Notes under the pieces: generated by a model | Databases searched by the model: none | What the model was told of the DNA's origin: nothing | The model's input: the letters and a program-made list of their open reading frames with translations, nothing else | Source of the DNA: Anagrus nilaparvatae | Lineage: Eukaryota > Arthropoda > Insecta > Hymenoptera > Mymaridae | Direction of reading: 5' to 3' | Assembly (NCBI GenBank): GCA_022575985.1 | Contig: JAKSXM010000007.1 | Coordinates: 35,838,501 to 35,902,500 of the forward strand | DNA: 64,000 nt | Part shown: positions 21,675-31,410 of the stretch, piece after piece | Position numbering within the stretch: position 1 is the first letter of the stretch | Layout of the letters: each line of letters begins with the position of its first letter | Made by a program: the position numbers and the translations under genes

Positions 21675-22389
21675 CCTCCGTTTTAAATAAAAATTTCAGA
21701 GAATACGTAAAAATTAGTGCTGAATTGAATACTATGAAGTGCGATGGCAAATTTTTTCGATAGTATCGAGATATTTCAATTTTCGATAAAATTTTTAAAA
21801 AATGTTATCAAGTTCAAAAATACTAAAAATTAAATATCTCAAAAACTACGATAGCTAATCAGATAATATAACGCCTATGTCACCCGCATTTTTTTTTCTT
21901 CATTTTGATGCCGGTTTCATGCCAATCGGTTCGGTGGTTCTTGAGTCATTAGGGTACAGACAAACAGACAAACAAACAAATAAATTTTCAAATATATATA
22001 GTATTAAGATATAGTAAAAAATTTTTAAAATATTTTATAAAATTTTAAAGATACCTCCGTTTTAAATAAAAATTTCAGAGAATACGTAAAAATTAGTGCT
22101 GAATTGAATACTATGAAGTGCGATGGCAAATTTTTTCGATAGTATCGAGATATTTCAATTTTGGATAAAATTTTTAAAAAATGTTATCAAGTTCAAAAAT
22201 ACTAAAAATTAAATATCTCAAAAACTACGATAGCTAATCAGAAAATATAACGCCTATGTCACCCGCATTTTTTTTTTCTTCATTTTGATGCCGGTTTCAT
22301 GCCAATCGGTTCGGTGGTTCTTGAGTCATTAGGGTACAGACAAACAGACAAACAAACAAATAAATTTTCAAATATATATAGTATTAAGA
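21675..22389 (-). mobile_element. Two tandem Helitron 5' ends
   Basis: Two copies of a 335-380 bp segment (21675-22009 and 22022-22389). On the minus strand each begins 'TCTTAATACTATATATAT', followed by 'TTTGTTTGTTTGTCTG' and 'GAACCACCGAACCGATTGG', the usual look of insect Helitron 5' termini (5' TC). The same segment starts the complete element at 29134. The two copies differ at few positions. Confidence 0.75.
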
Positions 22390-22624
22390 TATATAGCTGG
22401 ATATAAACAGAATTTCTGGAACTAATTTTTTTTTTAGCTAAGTTTTGTTTAATGCATTTTTTTATGAAATTGCAAATAACATAAAACATATGACATAGCA
22501 TTCAGTAAATTAAACTTTATGCTATTCTTTTGTTTTTTTAGAATTTCAAATTAATCAGTGCTTTGTAAATTGTAAATTTATAATAACTTTTGATAATACT
22601 AACCTAATATAATGGAGCCTTAGT

Positions 22625-24390
22625 TTGCTAAATAATATTTTAAACTTAATATTTATATTAATTTGTTTAAATGGTGAGTTCTTTGAAAAAGTTAATAGCC
22701 AAACTTGGGAACCAAATAAAGTCAAATGTACTCTTTGCAACGGATCTTATGTTTATGATACAGATAAAGTTTATGTTAAAAATCTAAGAGAGCATTTGAT
22801 GCTCTGAGCATTTGATGAGGGTTTGTATTCAGTTTATCTAACTTTAAAGTCCACTTTAAAGTAATTTATTTTATTTTATTTTAGAGACTTCACAAAGATT
22901 CATTGGAAACTTTTAATCTCCTCTTACAAAATAAAACTCTTAAAAAAAAAGTTAAGTCGAAAATCTTATAGTAGAATTTCAATTATCTGGAATCGTCGGG
23001 ACATGATAGTTGCCGGATAATCAAAAATGCCGGATTATCAAATGTTTATAAAACTCACATTATACTTAATATATAATCACTTTATTGTTACCAAATTGTT
23101 ACAAACTCTACGTAAACTGTTGATTTAGGTTTTATTACAAACTCTACGTAAACTGTTGATTTAGGTTTTAAAAAACTAATTTTTAGATACCAATTCTTAG
23201 ATACCAGTATCTAAAGAAATAATTTTAAATTCTAACATAAGTTTTGAAAAAATTTTTTCTAATATACTATTAAAAAAATTTGTCCTTAAAACGTAGGGTG
23301 ATCGAAGCTGTTTATTTTTATAGGCTAATAAACATTAAAAAAATTTTTTATATCAATAACAGGAAACACTAAAAATATCAAAAATCTTCTGTGGCAGGTC
23401 TAATTTCTCTCATACTCAGAAGTTCAATGAAAAAATTTTAGTTGCTTTTTTAAAAAGTAGATATTGAAAAAACTATGACACATGCTAAAAAAAATCACAT
23501 AAAATATTAATTAACACTATATATTGAATATGTGTATAAAAATTGAGTTACAAAAGACCTTGAAGGCTACCAATGGTTTCTACTTTATGTCATTTTATTT
23601 TATTCTATTTACTTAACGGAAATATATTTTTATAAAAAAATTTTTTTCTATAAATATATAAATAAAAAGTAAATTTAAAAAAAATACATATGAGTTTGAT
23701 CCAAAAAAGTGCCGGATTATCAAATGTTCCGGTTTATTGGATGCCGGATAATTGGAATTCTGCGTAGTTGATTTATGATGAATAGAATGAAATCACTATC
23801 TAAGGTAGACGAGAAGGACTTTAGAAAACTAATTAACAGTATGTATAAATCTTTTATTAATAAAATTGTTATAATATGTATAATATTACAATAAAAGTTG
23901 CTTTCACTTATTAGACTTTATATTACCTCATTATATTTTTAATTTCTTACAGCATTAGACAAGAATATTAATAGTATAAGCCGCAAAAAACTATGCCAAT
24001 TGATTGATGATAGATACATAATAGATACATAAAAACTGTTCAAATTCTAAAAGAAACCTTGCTCAAGGTAGATTGTATTTCTTCTATAGCAGATATCTGG
24101 TCTACAAAACGTTTTCTAGGAGTGACTGCTCATTGGGTAAATCAGTTCAGATCATTAATTATATTATTACAAAATTAATTATATAACAGACATATAATGA
24201 TCGATTTCACAGATAACGAAAAATCCAATAAAAAGACATCATACGTTATTATCATGTAACCGTTTTAAGGGAGAACACAGTGGAGAATTAGTTGCAGAAA
24301 AATAACATGAGCTTTACAGTAAATATGGACTTGATGCAAATAAAATTATATCAACTGTTTCTGACATTGGTTCCAATTTCGTGAAAAAAT
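22625..24390 (+). pseudogene. Decayed hAT transposase, interrupted by a MITE
   Basis: The 5' part has 'KCTLCNGSY...LREHL', a BED-type zinc-finger start. After the MITE (22970-23764), scattered frames give 'ISSIADIWSTKRFLGVTAHW' (24070-24135) and then 'GEHSGELVAEK', 'HELYSKYGLDANKIISTVSD', 'GSNFVK' (24270-24390), typical mid-domain blocks of hAT transposases. Stops and frameshifts separate them. The 3' part is missing beyond 24390, where unrelated sequence starts. Confidence 0.75.
22970..23764. mobile_element. MITE with about 24 bp inverted ends (pogo/Tigger-like?)
   Basis: The ends read 'GTAGAATTTCAATTATCTGG' on the left and 'GCAGAATTCCAATTATCCGG' inward from the right. Further pairs of 'GCCGGAT(A/T)AT' occur just inside both ends. 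About 795 bp, AT-rich, no frame. Such 'CCGGATAATC' ends are seen in pogo/Tigger-type elements, but assignment is tentative. It carries a 36-40 bp direct duplication at 23099-23176. Confidence 0.65.
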
Positions 24391-24989
24391 TTCCTTTCCA
24401 AAAAACACGAAAAAAGAAACTTTCTACATAACCTGGGGATTTCGAAGGTTGAAAAAAAAGTTTTTATTATTGAAAATTTAAGAAGGGAGAGTAGAGCTAG
24501 CTGCCGAGTCGCAGGGGGCAAGACGAAATGGAAAGTTCCATTTGCTTGCCTCCGTATGTCATGCATAGAGGGCTTTTTTCCAAGGTTTTTCGCGCCTCTT
24601 TTAAAGCGATTGTTGTGAATAACAACTCTGCGCTTTAAAGACGGAATTGTCAGCATGGCTCCTATTAAAAAGTCAGACCTTGGACCGCATTTGGCCATCC
24701 CAAACCCTAGTAAAGGCTATGAATAGATAAAGTTTGAAATGATTGTTAAAATTCCACCTATCCTAAACATCCCTTCTAATCCCACAGTTTCACCACAATT
24801 TGTCCATACGTCTCCAAACCTATCTAATTATTTCCATTAAAGGAAAAAGCGGTATATATCTCAATATATATATCGACTTCCGAGGGAATAAAAGCAAAAA
24901 ATGCGGTTTGGACCGCTTGTGCAAATAACTGTTGGTGACCTCCATATAACGTAAGGTTCTAAGAGGTTAAATAAAGCACATGATTGAAA
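24391..24989. other. No gene; 300 bp GC-richer piece then AT-rich spacer
   Basis: 24480-24720 has higher GC content and a minus-strand frame starting 'MAKCGPRSDFLIGAM', without recognised motif. It may be the 5' region of an unidentified element. The rest shows nothing. Confidence 0.4.
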
Positions 24990-25560
24990 ATTTACATTTT
25001 TTCGCCCCAGCATATTTTACGATTTTCCAATATGTCGGATCGAAAAACATAAAAAGAACGTTACCTGGGGGTTTTGCAGGTTGACAAAAACGTTTTTCTG
25101 AATGAAAATTTTCTTTTTTTCACTCTAGCATATTTTCCGATTTTCCAAGATGGCGGATCGAAAAACAGAAAAAAAACTTTATACATTTTTTTTATAAATT
25201 TTCATTTATAAAAACTTTTTTCTCAACCTGGAGAACCCGCGGGTAATGATAAAGTTCTTTTTATGTTTTTCGATCTGCCATCTTGGGAAAACAGAAAATA
25301 TGCAGTGTTAAAAAAAATAAAAATTTTCATTCATAATAACGTTTTTCTGAACCTCGAAAACTCCCAGGTAATGTGGAAAATTTTTTTTTTATGTTTTTTG
25401 GTCCGCTATCTTGGAAAATGGAAAATAGTTAAAATTGAAAATTTAACTTTCAGGGTTTCAGCCATCAGGTAATGTGGAAAATTTTTTTTTTCATGTTTTT
25501 TGGTCCGCTATCTTGGAAAATGGAAAATAGTTAAAATTGAAAATTTAACTTTCAGGGTTT
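24990..25560. repeat. Diverged inverted/tandem repeats
   Basis: 'TTTTCCAA(G/T)ATGGCGGATCG'-like words and 'ACCTGGGGGTTTT' recur every 100-130 bp in both orientations. An 84 bp near-exact direct repeat occurs at 25372-25568 ('GGTAATGTGGAAAATTTTTT' onwards). Relatives appear at 26640-27680, 46560-46700 and 50690-50940. Confidence 0.7.
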
Positions 25561-25795
25561 CAGCCATCCCCCTAACGGTTCATTTTTTCCCGAAAGTTTT
25601 CCAGGAGACGATAGAAATCTTTTTGGATCAATATATAATATACCTATGATTAACCATATTTATAATTATGGTTAAAAATGGTTCAACCAGATGGTTTATC
25701 ATATGCCAAATCATTATCATAAATAAATTTAAACCACCATAGCCTAATTTTTAACATGTATTTGCAAAATAAGGTAATTTTAATTTATTTTATTC

Positions 25796-25935
25796 AGGGA
25801 GTTAACTCTCTAAATCAGGGAGTTAACACTCTAAATCAGGAAATCAACTCCCTAAATCAGAGAGTTAACTCCCTAAAACAGAGAATTCCCTGAACTCCCT
25901 GAATTCAGAAATTCTAACTCTCTGATTTAGGGAGT
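25796..25935. repeat. Minisatellite, about 23 bp units
   Basis: Units of the type 'GGGAGTTAACTCCCTAAATCA' in 4-5 variants, each itself partly palindromic, followed by an inverted stretch ('CCCTGAACTCCCTGAATT'). Confidence 0.8.
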
Positions 25936-25984
25936 CGGACTACCTGTTTATTTTTGTTAGAGCTAGGTGTTTCAATTGTAAACC

Positions 25985-26284
25985 TTAATTATTCAACTCG
26001 GGTAACTGGGACGATATATTGCACTCCCTCGAGCAGGTATTCAGAGTTCCAGATTATCTAAGAAATATACACAGAGATTACCTCCGTGACCGATACCTGC
26101 GTTGGGACACGTTCGATGGCTCAAGAGGTAAAGTATTAAGTGCAGGCATAGCGCAGGGTTCAGTTCTGAGCCCTGATTTGTGGAATGCCTTTTACGGCGG
26201 CTTGCTGAAGATTGAGCTCCGGATGGATGCTCCATATGATCAGACACGCCGATGTTGTCGCTCTAACCATAACAGCTCGAGAGA
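25985..26284 (+). pseudogene. R1-clade LINE ORF2 fragment, RT part (left half)
   Basis: Translates to RT blocks: 'FNSGNWDDILHSLEQVF', then 'AGIAQGSVLSPDLWNAFY', then, after a frameshift near 26215, 'ALTITARE', downstream of a degenerate 'HADV' in place of YADD. The frame is cut at 26284 by a nested insertion and continues at 29615. It is a dead fragment of a family different from the copy at 1073. Confidence 0.85.
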
Positions 26285-27886
26285 CCCGTATAGAAAAATC
26301 CTGTGCAAGCGTTGTGCACAACGTTGTGCACAAGATGTACACAAGTTTGTACACAAGCTTGTGCACAAAATCGCGAAATTTTGTGCATAAAATAGAAAAA
26401 AACTTAGTTTTAATAAAAATGGACGGGAAACCGAAATATTGTCCTCCAAAAATCCAGGTAATACTCAGGAAAGTATTATTAATTAAAAATATAATTTGCC
26501 GAAAAAAGGGTCTAAAAGTATTCCAATATGGCGTATCCGAAAACTCTAAAACCACCCGAAAATAAATTTTCTGTATTAGATTTGGGTTTTCAAGATCAAT
26601 GAAAACCAATTTGAGATTTAAATTTTAATAATTTGACCGTGCAAATTTATTTCCGTTTTCCAATATTGCGGACCCGAAAACACCCGAAAATCAATTTTCT
26701 GCATTATATTTTGGTTTTCAAGATCAATGAAAACTAATTTGAGATGCAAATTTTCATATTATGACCTCGCAAATATTTTTCGGTTTTCCAATATGGCGGA
26801 CCCAAAAATTTCAAAAACACCCGAAAATCAATTTTTTGCATTAGATTTGGGTTTTCAAGACAAATAAAAATGAATTCGAGATGCAATTTTTTATAATTTG
26901 ATCTTGCAAATATTTTTCGGTTTTCCAATATGGCAGACCCGAAAATTGATGTTCGGGTGTATTTGAAGTTTTCCGGTCCACCATATTGGAAAACCGAAAA
27001 GTATTTGCAAGATCAAATTATAAAAAATTGCATCTCGAATTCGTTTTTAATGAGCTTTAAAATCCAAATCTAATGCAAAAAATTGTTTTTCGGGTGTTTT
27101 TTTAAATTTTTGGGTCCGCCATATTGGAATACCGAAAAATATTTGCAAGGTTAAATTATGAAAATTTGTATCTCAAATTCGTTTTCATTGATCTTGAAAA
27201 CCAAAATATAATGCAGAAAATTGATTTTCGGGTGTTTTTGAAATTTTCGAGTCCGCCATGTTGAAAAAAACGAAAAATATTTGCAAGATCAAATTATAAA
27301 AAATTGCATCTCAAATTCGTTTTTAATGAGCTTAAAAACCTACATCTAATGCAGAAAATTGATTTTCGGGAGTTTTTGAAATTTTCAGGTCCGCCATATT
27401 GGAAAACCGAAAATTTTTTGCGAGGTCATAATATGAAAATTATCATCTCAAATTAGTTTTTATTTATCTTGAAATCCAAAATCTAATGCAAAAAATTTAT
27501 TTTCGGGTGTTTTTGAAATTTTCGGTTCCGCCATATCAAAAAACCGAAATAAATTTGCACGGTCAAATTATGAAAATTTACATTTCAAATTGGTTTTCAT
27601 TGATCTTGAAAACCCAAATCTAATACAGAAAATTTATTTCGGGTGTTTTTAGAGTTTTCGGATACGCCATATTGGAATACTTTTAGACCCTTTTTTCGGC
27701 AAATTATATTTTTAATTAATAATATCTTCCTAAGTATTACCTGGACTTTTGGAGGACTATATTTCGGTTTCCCGTCCATTTTTATTAAAACTAAGTTTTT
27801 TTCTATTTTATGCACAAAATTTTACGATTTTGTGCACAACGTTGTGCACAACGCTTGCACAGGATTTTTCGATACGGGAATTCATA
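26285..27886. repeat. Large foldback, arms about 650-900 bp
   Basis: The sequence is an imperfect palindrome centred near 26950. Both ends carry 'TGTGCAAGCGTTGTGCACAACG' type words; the left has repeated 'GTACACAAG' and 'TTGTGCACAA'. Inside each arm are tandem units with 'TTTTCGGTTTTCCAATATGGCGGACC' separated by about 115 bp (words broken by variation). Minus and plus arms give matching translations (26212-26565 versus 27597-27815). No transposase seen. Confidence 0.85.
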
Positions 27887-28015
27887 TAAATATCACAAGT
27901 TTCATACATTTAAAAAGTGCGTTAAAGATATCCTACTTTAAAAAGTAAAAGTAACTTTTATGCACGCTGCTGAATATAACATTGTGTATGTTGGGTCATT
28001 TTGAATATATATATA

Positions 28016-29134
28016 CTAGCATAGGTGAGAGGGGGGGCTCTGCCCCCCCCTGATCTATTCCCGGTGTTGTTGATATGGATTTTTTATTATTATCATGTTG
28101 TTATTGTCCAAAATATATATCAATACCAAAAAAAATTAACTCCTTGAAATAAACTAAAATTTTTTTCTTAATGTAGACCTTTTACCAGTTCAAATGTGAC
28201 CAATAAGATAAAATTTGTAGTAAATTCGAAGGAATGGCTTAATTTTGAAAATGGACCAAATCAGGCTATTTTTGGACCTTTAAACAGACATATTTCGGGC
28301 CCATGAGGTGCTAGAGGACTAAAACTATGGCTGAGGGACTTTCTTATCACCCCAAACTATACCCTAAAATTTGAGTTGAATAAATATAATATATAGTAAA
28401 AAATTTTAACTCATATAAATATATATTGTATTAAGATATAGTAAAAAATTTTAACTCATATGAATATTTGCATTGCTTAAAGAACTGTAGTGCCAATAAT
28501 TTGGCAGCGTTTTTCCTATATTTTAATTTAAAAAAAAATTTAAATATCGTAGAAAATGTAATTAAAACTAATATTAACTAATTTATTTTTTTAACGAAAA
28601 AAATTATATTATATCCATTAATTTCTTGAATTTGTCTTATTTTTATTATAATTATTTTTAAAACCCAAAAATTATTTTAACCCAATCAATTTTTTGATTG
28701 ACCCACAACTAAATGATTAAAAATACCATAAAAAATAAAAAAATGAAAAAAATTTTTTTACAAGCTTTAAAAATATTTTATAAAATTTTAAAGATACCTC
28801 CGTTTTGAATAAAAATTTCAGAGAATACGTAAAAATTAGTGCTGAATCGAATACTATGAAGTGCGATACAAAAATTTTTCGGTAGTCTCGAGATATTTCA
28901 ATTTTTCTTAAAATTTTTAAAAAATGTTATCAAGTTCAAAATTACTAAAAATTAAATATCTCAAAAACTACGATAGCTAATCAGAAAATATAGGGCCTAT
29001 GTCACCCGCATTTTTTTTCTTCATTTTGACGCCGGTTTCATGCCAATCGGTTCGGTGGTTCGTGAGTAATTAGAGTACAAACAAACAAACAAACAAACAG
29101 ACAAATAAATTTTCAGATATATATAGTATTAAGA
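28016..29134 (-). mobile_element. Complete non-autonomous Helitron (1.12 kb)
   Basis: On the minus strand it starts 5' TC at 29134-29133 ('TCTTAATACTATATATA', 'TTTGTTTGTTTG', 'GAACCACCGAACCGATTGG') and ends CTAG at 28019-28016. A GC hairpin (about 'GGGGGGGC' AGA 'GCCCCCC') sits 11 nt before CTAG. The insertion is between A (5') and T (3'), the Helitron target. No helicase or Rep frame inside, so it needs helper proteins. A second Helitron 3' end lies 6 bp upstream of its 5' end. Confidence 0.8.
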
Positions 29135-29140
29135 TATATA

Positions 29141-29185
29141 CTAGGGGGCTTCGCCTCCTGCGCCATTCGCGCGCCGACCCCCGTA
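29141..29185 (-). mobile_element. Helitron 3' end fragment
   Basis: On the minus strand the hairpin 'GGAGGC' GAA 'GCCCCC' leads straight into CTAG (29144-29141), followed by T. The body of this Helitron, expected to the right, is not recognisable past about 29400. Confidence 0.6.
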
Positions 29186-29404
29186 GAGTGATTGAAAAAG
29201 TGGGTTAGTCATGAGAACAATAAATTTAAAATTTTAAATACAATTTGAATAATTACTTTCAAATAAAAATATTGATTATATTGTTTTTCTTTTATTTTCA
29301 AATTCGTTAATAGGTTTATAATTAATTGAATTATCTGCTTAAAAATAAAAAAAAATAAAATCACTTAGACCCACAAGGGCCGGTTTTGCCCAGTAGTATC
29401 TTAT

Positions 29405-29556
29405 TGGCCCAAAAATGTCAGAATGGCCTAAAAGTGTCAGATTGGCCTAAAAGTGTCAGAAGGGTCCAAATGTGTCAGATTGGCCCAAAAATGTCAGAAT
29501 GGCCCAAAAGTGTCAGAGTTGCCCAAAAGTGTCAGATTGGCCCAACGTTGTCATTC
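29405..29556. repeat. 19 bp minisatellite x 8
   Basis: Consensus 'TGGCCCAAAAGTGTCAGAT', eight head-to-tail copies with 1-4 changes each, GC-richer than the flanks. The 84-codon frame across it is incidental. Confidence 0.92.
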
Positions 29557-29614
29557 GACAGCGGCGGCCGCGGTTATAACTTTATAACGCTTGCACAGGA
29601 TTTTTTGATACGGG

Positions 29615-30195
29615 GACAGAGGACCAGCAAAATACCTTGAATAAGGCCATACGCCTATTAATAAGGATGTCGATACACGGACTCAGACTGGTAGTCCCGA
29701 AAACGGAGATTGCCCTTCTGACCCGGAGAAGAGTTGATACACATATTCGGCGTCAGCTATGACGACGGAGGTAATCCCCTTATGATCCGGACCAAACTAT
29801 CAATCAAATATTTAGGGGTCTTCTTGGACAACAAGTTGACCTACAATAGACAATTCGAGAAGGCCTGTGATAAGGCTGGCCGGGTGACAAAGTCCCTCTC
29901 GTAGCTGATAACGAACATCGGCGGTCCCAGATCAGGGAAGAGAAGGCTGTTGATGACGTCTGTCAACTCCATCTTGCTCTACGGTGCAGAGGTGTAGGCG
30001 GACAATGTCCGCAGAAGAAAGTACTGCAAGAAACTAAAGGCAGTACAGAGGCAGGTGGCAATTCCAATCGCTTGCTCGTACAAGACTGTATCAGAGCCAG
30101 CGATCCAGGTAGTGGCTCGGGTGATTCCTATCGACCTGCTTGCCTTGGAAAGGCAGGCAATCTATAACAGTGAGAAAGAAGAGCGCTACGTAGCT
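29615..30195 (+). pseudogene. R1-clade LINE ORF2 fragment, RT part (right half)
   Basis: Continues the reading of 25985-26284 exactly: joining 'ITARE' to 'TEDQQNTLNKAIRLL' restores a plausible RT sequence with a 2 bp overlap (GA). Later blocks: 'IKYLGVFLDNKLTYNRQFEKA', 'GGPRSGKRRLLM', 'SILLYGAE', 'AIPIACSYKTVSEPAIQVVA'. Several stops and shifts are present. The LINE ends in AT-rich DNA after 30195. Confidence 0.85.
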
Positions 30196-30974
30196 TTCGT
30201 TCGTTCGTTGAATATTATCGAAATGTTAAAACATAAAATATTCTTTAACCAGGTACATTCATAAACAGAAATAGGCTTGAAACAATAATGTTTAAATTAA
30301 AAGAAAATAATGAAAGAAAAAAAAAGAAAAAAAAGAAAATATATGAAATATTTCTAAAACAAGTACTCCCACAGAAAAATATGAGTTAATAATTTCAAAA
30401 AGGGAAAAAAATGTTTTTTTTTATTTTTAAAGTAAAACATATTGAGAAAAAAAGTTCAAAAAACTAAGTGTCCGATTCCTGAAATCAGAGGCAGTTTGCA
30501 AGAAATTATTCATAGGTACCATATATCAGCATTTTAAACGCAATTCTTGGCATAAACGTTAAAATAGTATATTACGACTCATGACGCAGGAGGGTGGGAG
30601 TTTAGTGGGTATTACCTCAAATTTGAGGTTAAGTCCTTCATAACCATACAGTGCGCGGTGTATGGTATGCGTAAACATCATTCTCCTCGTCCTACGAAAA
30701 AGGTCCCTTCTCTGAAAGCTCGGTATTTGAGTGAAAATAAAAAATTAACTTTAGGAAAAACGGTTAAAGATGATAGAAAATTTTTTTAGGATTAAATAAA
30801 TAAAGTATAAATAAAAAAAATAATTTATTAATTTTTTTTTTATACATAAATTTTTTTTTTTAAATTGACGTGTATTTGCTGGAAGGACCTGATGGTTACA
30901 TGGATAACTGAAGTTTGGCAGCATATAGAATCGCCCAGATTCCAACTTAAATACCATCTGTTTATGCGAAAACA
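30196..30974. other. No gene; possible LINE 3' UTR piece at 30575-30725
   Basis: Mostly AT-rich. 30575-30725 is GC-richer with 'GGAGGGTGGGAGTTTAGTGGGTA' split words and 'CAGTGCGCGGTGTATGG', resembling 3' UTRs of insect LINEs, but no coding part adjoins it. Confidence 0.35.
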
Positions 30975-31410
30975 TGAGTTTTTGAATTTATCTCTTGATT
31001 TCTCTTTGCAGTATTTTTATATTAGCAATTTTATCTAAATAATTATCGTTATACTGCAAAGAGAAAGAAAGATATATTTATGATTGTATGTGTCTAAATT
31101 ATGCGCTAAAGGAACACATTTTCTTACGCGCGATGCCGTCAGCAGCGAAGTTGCCGGTCTTTTCTTTTTACGTAACGCGCGCTCGTTCTTCTTGCTCTCT
31201 AATTCTCGTACAATAAATATCGTGTTCCTTGTTAAGAGTTTATCATTTTTAGAAAACGTGCTCCTTTTGCATTATAATTGTGTAAACCAAATATTTAATT
31301 AAAACTCAATAAACGTAAAACTTTCAGGTGGAATTCACATAAATCATGTTTTTTATTTTATAATTCAGTCTAATACTTTCTTTTCAAGAACCTATTAAAA
31401 TTCACTAACA
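30975..31410 (+). mobile_element. LTR-like copy A with downstream primer-site-like sequence
   Basis: Starts 'TGAGTTTTTG' and ends 'CACTAACA' (TG...CA). It is 85-90% alike over its length to 36833-37224. It contains 'GCTCTCTAATTCTCGTACAATAAA' broken motifs suggesting start and poly(A) signals (AATAAA near 31214). Directly after it, 'TTTTGGTGCCAAAAAACCCG' could be a tRNA primer-binding site. No gag or pol follows, so this is either a solo LTR with some internal sequence or the left end of a gutted element. Confidence 0.6.

Larger units (their letters stand above)
26285..29614. mobile_element. Nested insertion: foldback element holding Helitron
   Basis: Inserted in LINE RT. Its outer ends are inverted: 'CCCGTATAGAAAAATCCTG' at 26285 and the complement 'CAGGATTTTTTGATACGGG' ending at 29614. 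A third copy of the end ('CAGGATTTTTCGATACGGG') lies at 27867-27886. Within it are the large hairpin (26285-27886), a complete Helitron (28016-29134), a second Helitron end (29141) and a minisatellite (29405). The host junction suggests a 2 bp GA duplication. Confidence 0.7.

Noticed and set aside
24351..24698. 115-codon minus-strand protein
   Set aside because: It straddles the border between the hAT relic and unrelated sequence; no domain recognised.
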